A stretch of DNA of 64,000 nt from Pseudomonadota bacterium (GTDB lineage: Bacteria > Desulfobacterota > Desulfobulbia > Desulfobulbales > SURF-16): positions 1 through 64,000 of the forward strand of contig JAHILF010000091.1 in assembly GCA_018897105.1 (NCBI GenBank), given 5' to 3'. Each line of letters begins with the position of its first letter. Position 1 is the first letter of the stretch. Positions 62,601-64,000 of this stretch are shown here, piece by piece. The position numbers were made by a program, and so were the translations under genes. Below the pieces are notes generated by a model, which did no database searches, was not told the origin of the DNA, and was given only the letters and a program-made list of their open reading frames with translations.

Positions 62601-63977
62601 CGTCGCATTGGCCTCAACAATGGCCGGAATATCAATGCTCCATATTTCCGCACCTGTGCTTCCATCCCAGGCCTTTATCTTTTTTGATCTGCCGCCGCTG
62701 ATCACCGACAGGGTGTCGTTGTTTCGGTAGAGGGCAGGATCGTTATAGCAGGAGGAAATGGAGCTGCCTGCGCTCCAACTCTGAAAAAGACTTGTACCGC
62801 TGTCCGTTCCTCCATATGCCCTGTCACTCCAGCGATGCAGAAATATGCGGCCATCCGGAGCGATTGTCGGTGAATCCATGCTCAGATTCTGCGGGTTGGT
62901 ATCCGCCCCATTGTGCCAGTAACTTGATGGACCGACAAGCGGATTAAAGGCCATAAAGGGCCCGACGGTACTGTCATTGGTGACATATATGACAGTACCG
63001 TCATTGGCGAATCCGGGGGTTATGGCACCGATTCCTTCACCGCCGGAGGGGTTGCCCGCCCAGAAAAGAGCACCTGTTTGACGGTCCATACCCTGAACTC
63101 CCTTTGGCCAGTGATATCCGCCTGCGATAATATCGGCCCCATCCGGTCCGGCGCCTTGGAAAAAAGACATTGAAGTACTGCTGAAACCTCCGGTGCCGGG
63201 GCTGCCCGGCGAAGGTTTCTGCCAGAAAAAGAAATTAAAGAATGTATCATTCTGGCGCTCGGCCGGAACGGTATAGTAGGCGCGCCCGGTGTTATACATG
63301 TCGCGCTGCTTCATCTGCCAGTTGCCGCTGGAAACAGGGAAAGACCCTTCCAGCAACAGGCTTGGAGAATAGGAAGAGTTTTCCATGGCCCCCAGGTTGA
63401 CCCAATGATGATTGTCTGTGGCGACAAAGGTGTTACCGACAAAAGCAGGGTACTGACCAGACAACCTAATGCTAAAGCCGACCAGATCATCACTGCGCCG
63501 GTTGACCGAATCCGTGATATCCACTTCCACCCACTGCCCAACCAGGTAGTCAGTCTCACTCCCGTCAGGGACCTCAAAACTAAAAACATTGGCCAGACTA
63601 TCTCCGGCCGTGAAATCTCCTGCGCTGATGGGACCTGCACCATCATAAATAAAGGTGTCCAGGCTCACCGCCTGAAAATTCCTGACTTCAGCAACATAGT
63701 ACCGAAAAGAAACCCGGCTGAATTGCATGCCATGATAATCTGCAAGATCAAAACGAATAAGAAATCGCCCTTCATCTTCGTTACCCTCGTCAAATTTCAC
63801 CAAAGGCCACCATTGCCCGTCAGGCAGGAGCGTTGTCGCGGTGGAGACATAGTTCTGGATGACTTCTCTGTCTTCCGCCGGATAAAGGGTATCGGAAGCA
63901 TGACAGATGGTGGTCAAAAAGAGGACAAAAAGGACGGTTGCCGGCAGGAAATTACGGAACTTCAGTGCGATCTTCAT
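59673..63977 (-). CDS. Secreted multidomain protein: beta-propeller, metalloprotease, dockerin
   Basis: 1434 residues. A signal peptide (residues 1-27, NFLPATVLFVLFLTTICHA) is followed by a DNRLRE-like beta domain (about 30-230, LVKFDEGNEDEGRFLIRFDL) and a PQQ-type beta-propeller (about 240-640) with repeats such as VDPVNGNIYVPGGDND and LYAVNTVDGSLKWIYA. Then come a fibronectin III domain (about 660-750) and a CARDB-like domain (about 800-890). A zinc metallopeptidase region has HEMGHQLGLIDLYQ (about 1005-1018) and a downstream GLMHS Met-turn candidate. A carboxypeptidase-regulatory-like Ig fold and a carbohydrate-binding-like domain follow. The end (DDNGDGDVDGGDLATF, about 1394-1409) is a dockerin/EF-hand calcium loop. 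GAGGAG precedes the ATG. It is probably cell-surface or extracellular, acting on protein/glycan material. Confidence 0.85.
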   Translation of the reverse strand: MKIALKFRNFLPATVLFVLFLTTICHASDTLYPAEDREVIQNYVSTATTLLPDGQWWPLVKFDEGNEDEGRFLIRFDLADYHGMQFSRVSFRYYVAEVRNFQAVSLDTFIYDGAGPISAGDFTAGDSLANVFSFEVPDGSETDYLVGQWVEVDITDSVNRRSDDLVGFSIRLSGQYPAFVGNTFVATDNHHWVNLGAMENSSYSPSLLLEGSFPVSSGNWQMKQRDMYNTGRAYYTVPAERQNDTFFNFFFWQKPSPGSPGTGGFSSTSMSFFQGAGPDGADIIAGGYHWPKGVQGMDRQTGALFWAGNPSGGEGIGAITPGFANDGTVIYVTNDSTVGPFMAFNPLVGPSSYWHNGADTNPQNLSMDSPTIAPDGRIFLHRWSDRAYGGTDSGTSLFQSWSAGSSISSCYNDPALYRNNDTLSVISGGRSKKIKAWDGSTGAEIWSIDIPAIVEANATVDPVNGNIYVPGGDNDIYIIGLDKNGAPLWTGPALQLYDYVDGSNNRQRAMSTGCLSFDGSTYYFQTNSQEGDGVLYAVNTVDGSLKWIYATASRGWENDSSSPIVTKNNIIVVGNNDGDTYYALRDDGSQATLLDTLQVDPDGNAKASATISDDGRLYLPLRTIWYVSNGDIDTPSQNVENLFCALDLTSEASGKLYPPQGLMAKALNSAVALSWQPLSDPSGIFADYAVYRAEADFNSVEAMTPVGTVADIGTSTFVDDTAVNGVSYYYAVTSRTVSGSEMKDVTSAGPRTPFDETDLQVVNISRTPRYPRYAPNYTYYEVTEPGGFGPYTFSAATSLGAGQTSETPRWPAIGDSVTYTATIRNRGSNTWSGTLAHSWKLDGSLVQQSSPLVNLDPCAVYTLTYILAWDGQDHEILFSINETDSRAGNNVLAIHSLSVPFLTYIDQSYLEDFREIDTPAYPLAVTDDFIDWMHHNMARFNEIFAAAGTNKRMHFDVLEVIKDTDPDPTIDRLPFAVFPFRFPAGETSYRHSGYYRADEDVDYGYLHEMGHQLGLIDLYQLDVPADKNDVSGQGYSGSSGLMHSCNPYLAEQSGLAMEHWLYQAHGYYGQYMYNMPENISLRVLDLNGQPLAGATVKMYQYCERPGLGKVITDQIKAQGTTDVNGEFLLPNVAIDTSMAPIIGTGDELKQNPFGYLAVVGTNGVLHFRVEYNGGVDYCWLDISEVNSRWFRGETESVVFERQLNIGGIPQYCPPAELTEANSTDWAAWAQGASAAVQDDTVISLVGTSSLKFTTNGGFDTAATYPRTFTAMWDLSHVDFLNISFLAETELGFQSGSPWIRLKDAENNYFEYQYFMDGNPQDLLNEARSDWQSYQIPLDAAPDTMNGWRRTVHGTPDLALIQYVEIHADVWGDSFTMWVDGMSFSPQPSCPCLYDDNGDGDVDGGDLATFVNAEAALSPAELVGLAGEYGRIDCQ

Positions 63978-64000
63978 TTTTTATCATCTCCTCATTTTTT

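Overview
The window reads as a chromosomal segment of an anaerobic, motile, Gram-negative delta-type bacterium, most likely a Desulfobacterota (Desulfobulbales-like) sulfur-cycle organism. The basis is the gene mix: a Tat-exported split-Soret-type cytochrome c, three further multiheme c-type cytochromes, a bacteriohemerythrin, a decayed two-CW-domain gene, a PEP-CTERM protein behind a sigma-54 promoter, CheZ/MCP/PilZ/Mot genes and outer-membrane proteins. No rRNA or marker phylogeny is available here, so the lineage is an inference.

Layout. 0-16 kb is mostly housekeeping and motility: rnc, tRNA-Cys, cheZ-pilZ, motB-motA, an isochorismatase-type hydrolase, an asnS-SH3/OmpH-dus-TraB string, a TSUP exporter, a PEP-CTERM protein, a periplasmic sensor plus MCP pair, a DedA/VTT protein and an inositol-phosphatase. 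16-18.4 kb holds the split-Soret cytochrome, a long intergenic region with palindromes and a large inverted repeat, and a hemerythrin. 18.4-30.8 kb is an accessory island on the minus strand that looks richer in GC than its flanks (by eye, not computed). It encodes a TIR-like/DUF4071/SLOG-like protein, a TIR-NB-ARC-TPR protein split by one frameshift, a metacaspase-like peptidase, a 1870-residue double alpha/beta-hydrolase-CHAT-TPR protein, and a collapsed TIR-nSTAND-WD40 relic preceded by a 30-codon scar of a second DUF4071/SLOG gene. The genes are spaced under 100 nt apart and look like one operon. This is the best candidate in the window for an undescribed defence or regulated-cell-death system.

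31-45 kb holds a triheme cytochrome, a TolC-MFP-RND efflux operon, a GluR0-like ligand-gated K+ channel next to an MscS channel, a periplasmic protein, and a ruined type I restriction locus (hsdM intact, no hsdS, a truncated DUF1016 gene fused onto the 3' half of hsdR, which also carries a nonsense codon). 45-64 kb holds gapN, an IS110 remnant, two heptaheme cytochromes (one with a discoidin-like domain), SH3 and MarR genes, a long MscK-like channel, OMPLA, an ArsB/NhaD-type transporter, a repeat-rich decayed stretch with a two-CW pseudogene, and a 1434-residue secreted beta-propeller/metalloprotease/dockerin protein.

Working together: the efflux operon, mechanosensitive channels, phospholipase and periplasmic SH3 proteins form an envelope-stress theme; cytochromes and hemerythrin point to anaerobic electron transfer with oxygen sensing; and 18-31 kb plus 40-45 kb show repeated gain and decay of conflict systems.
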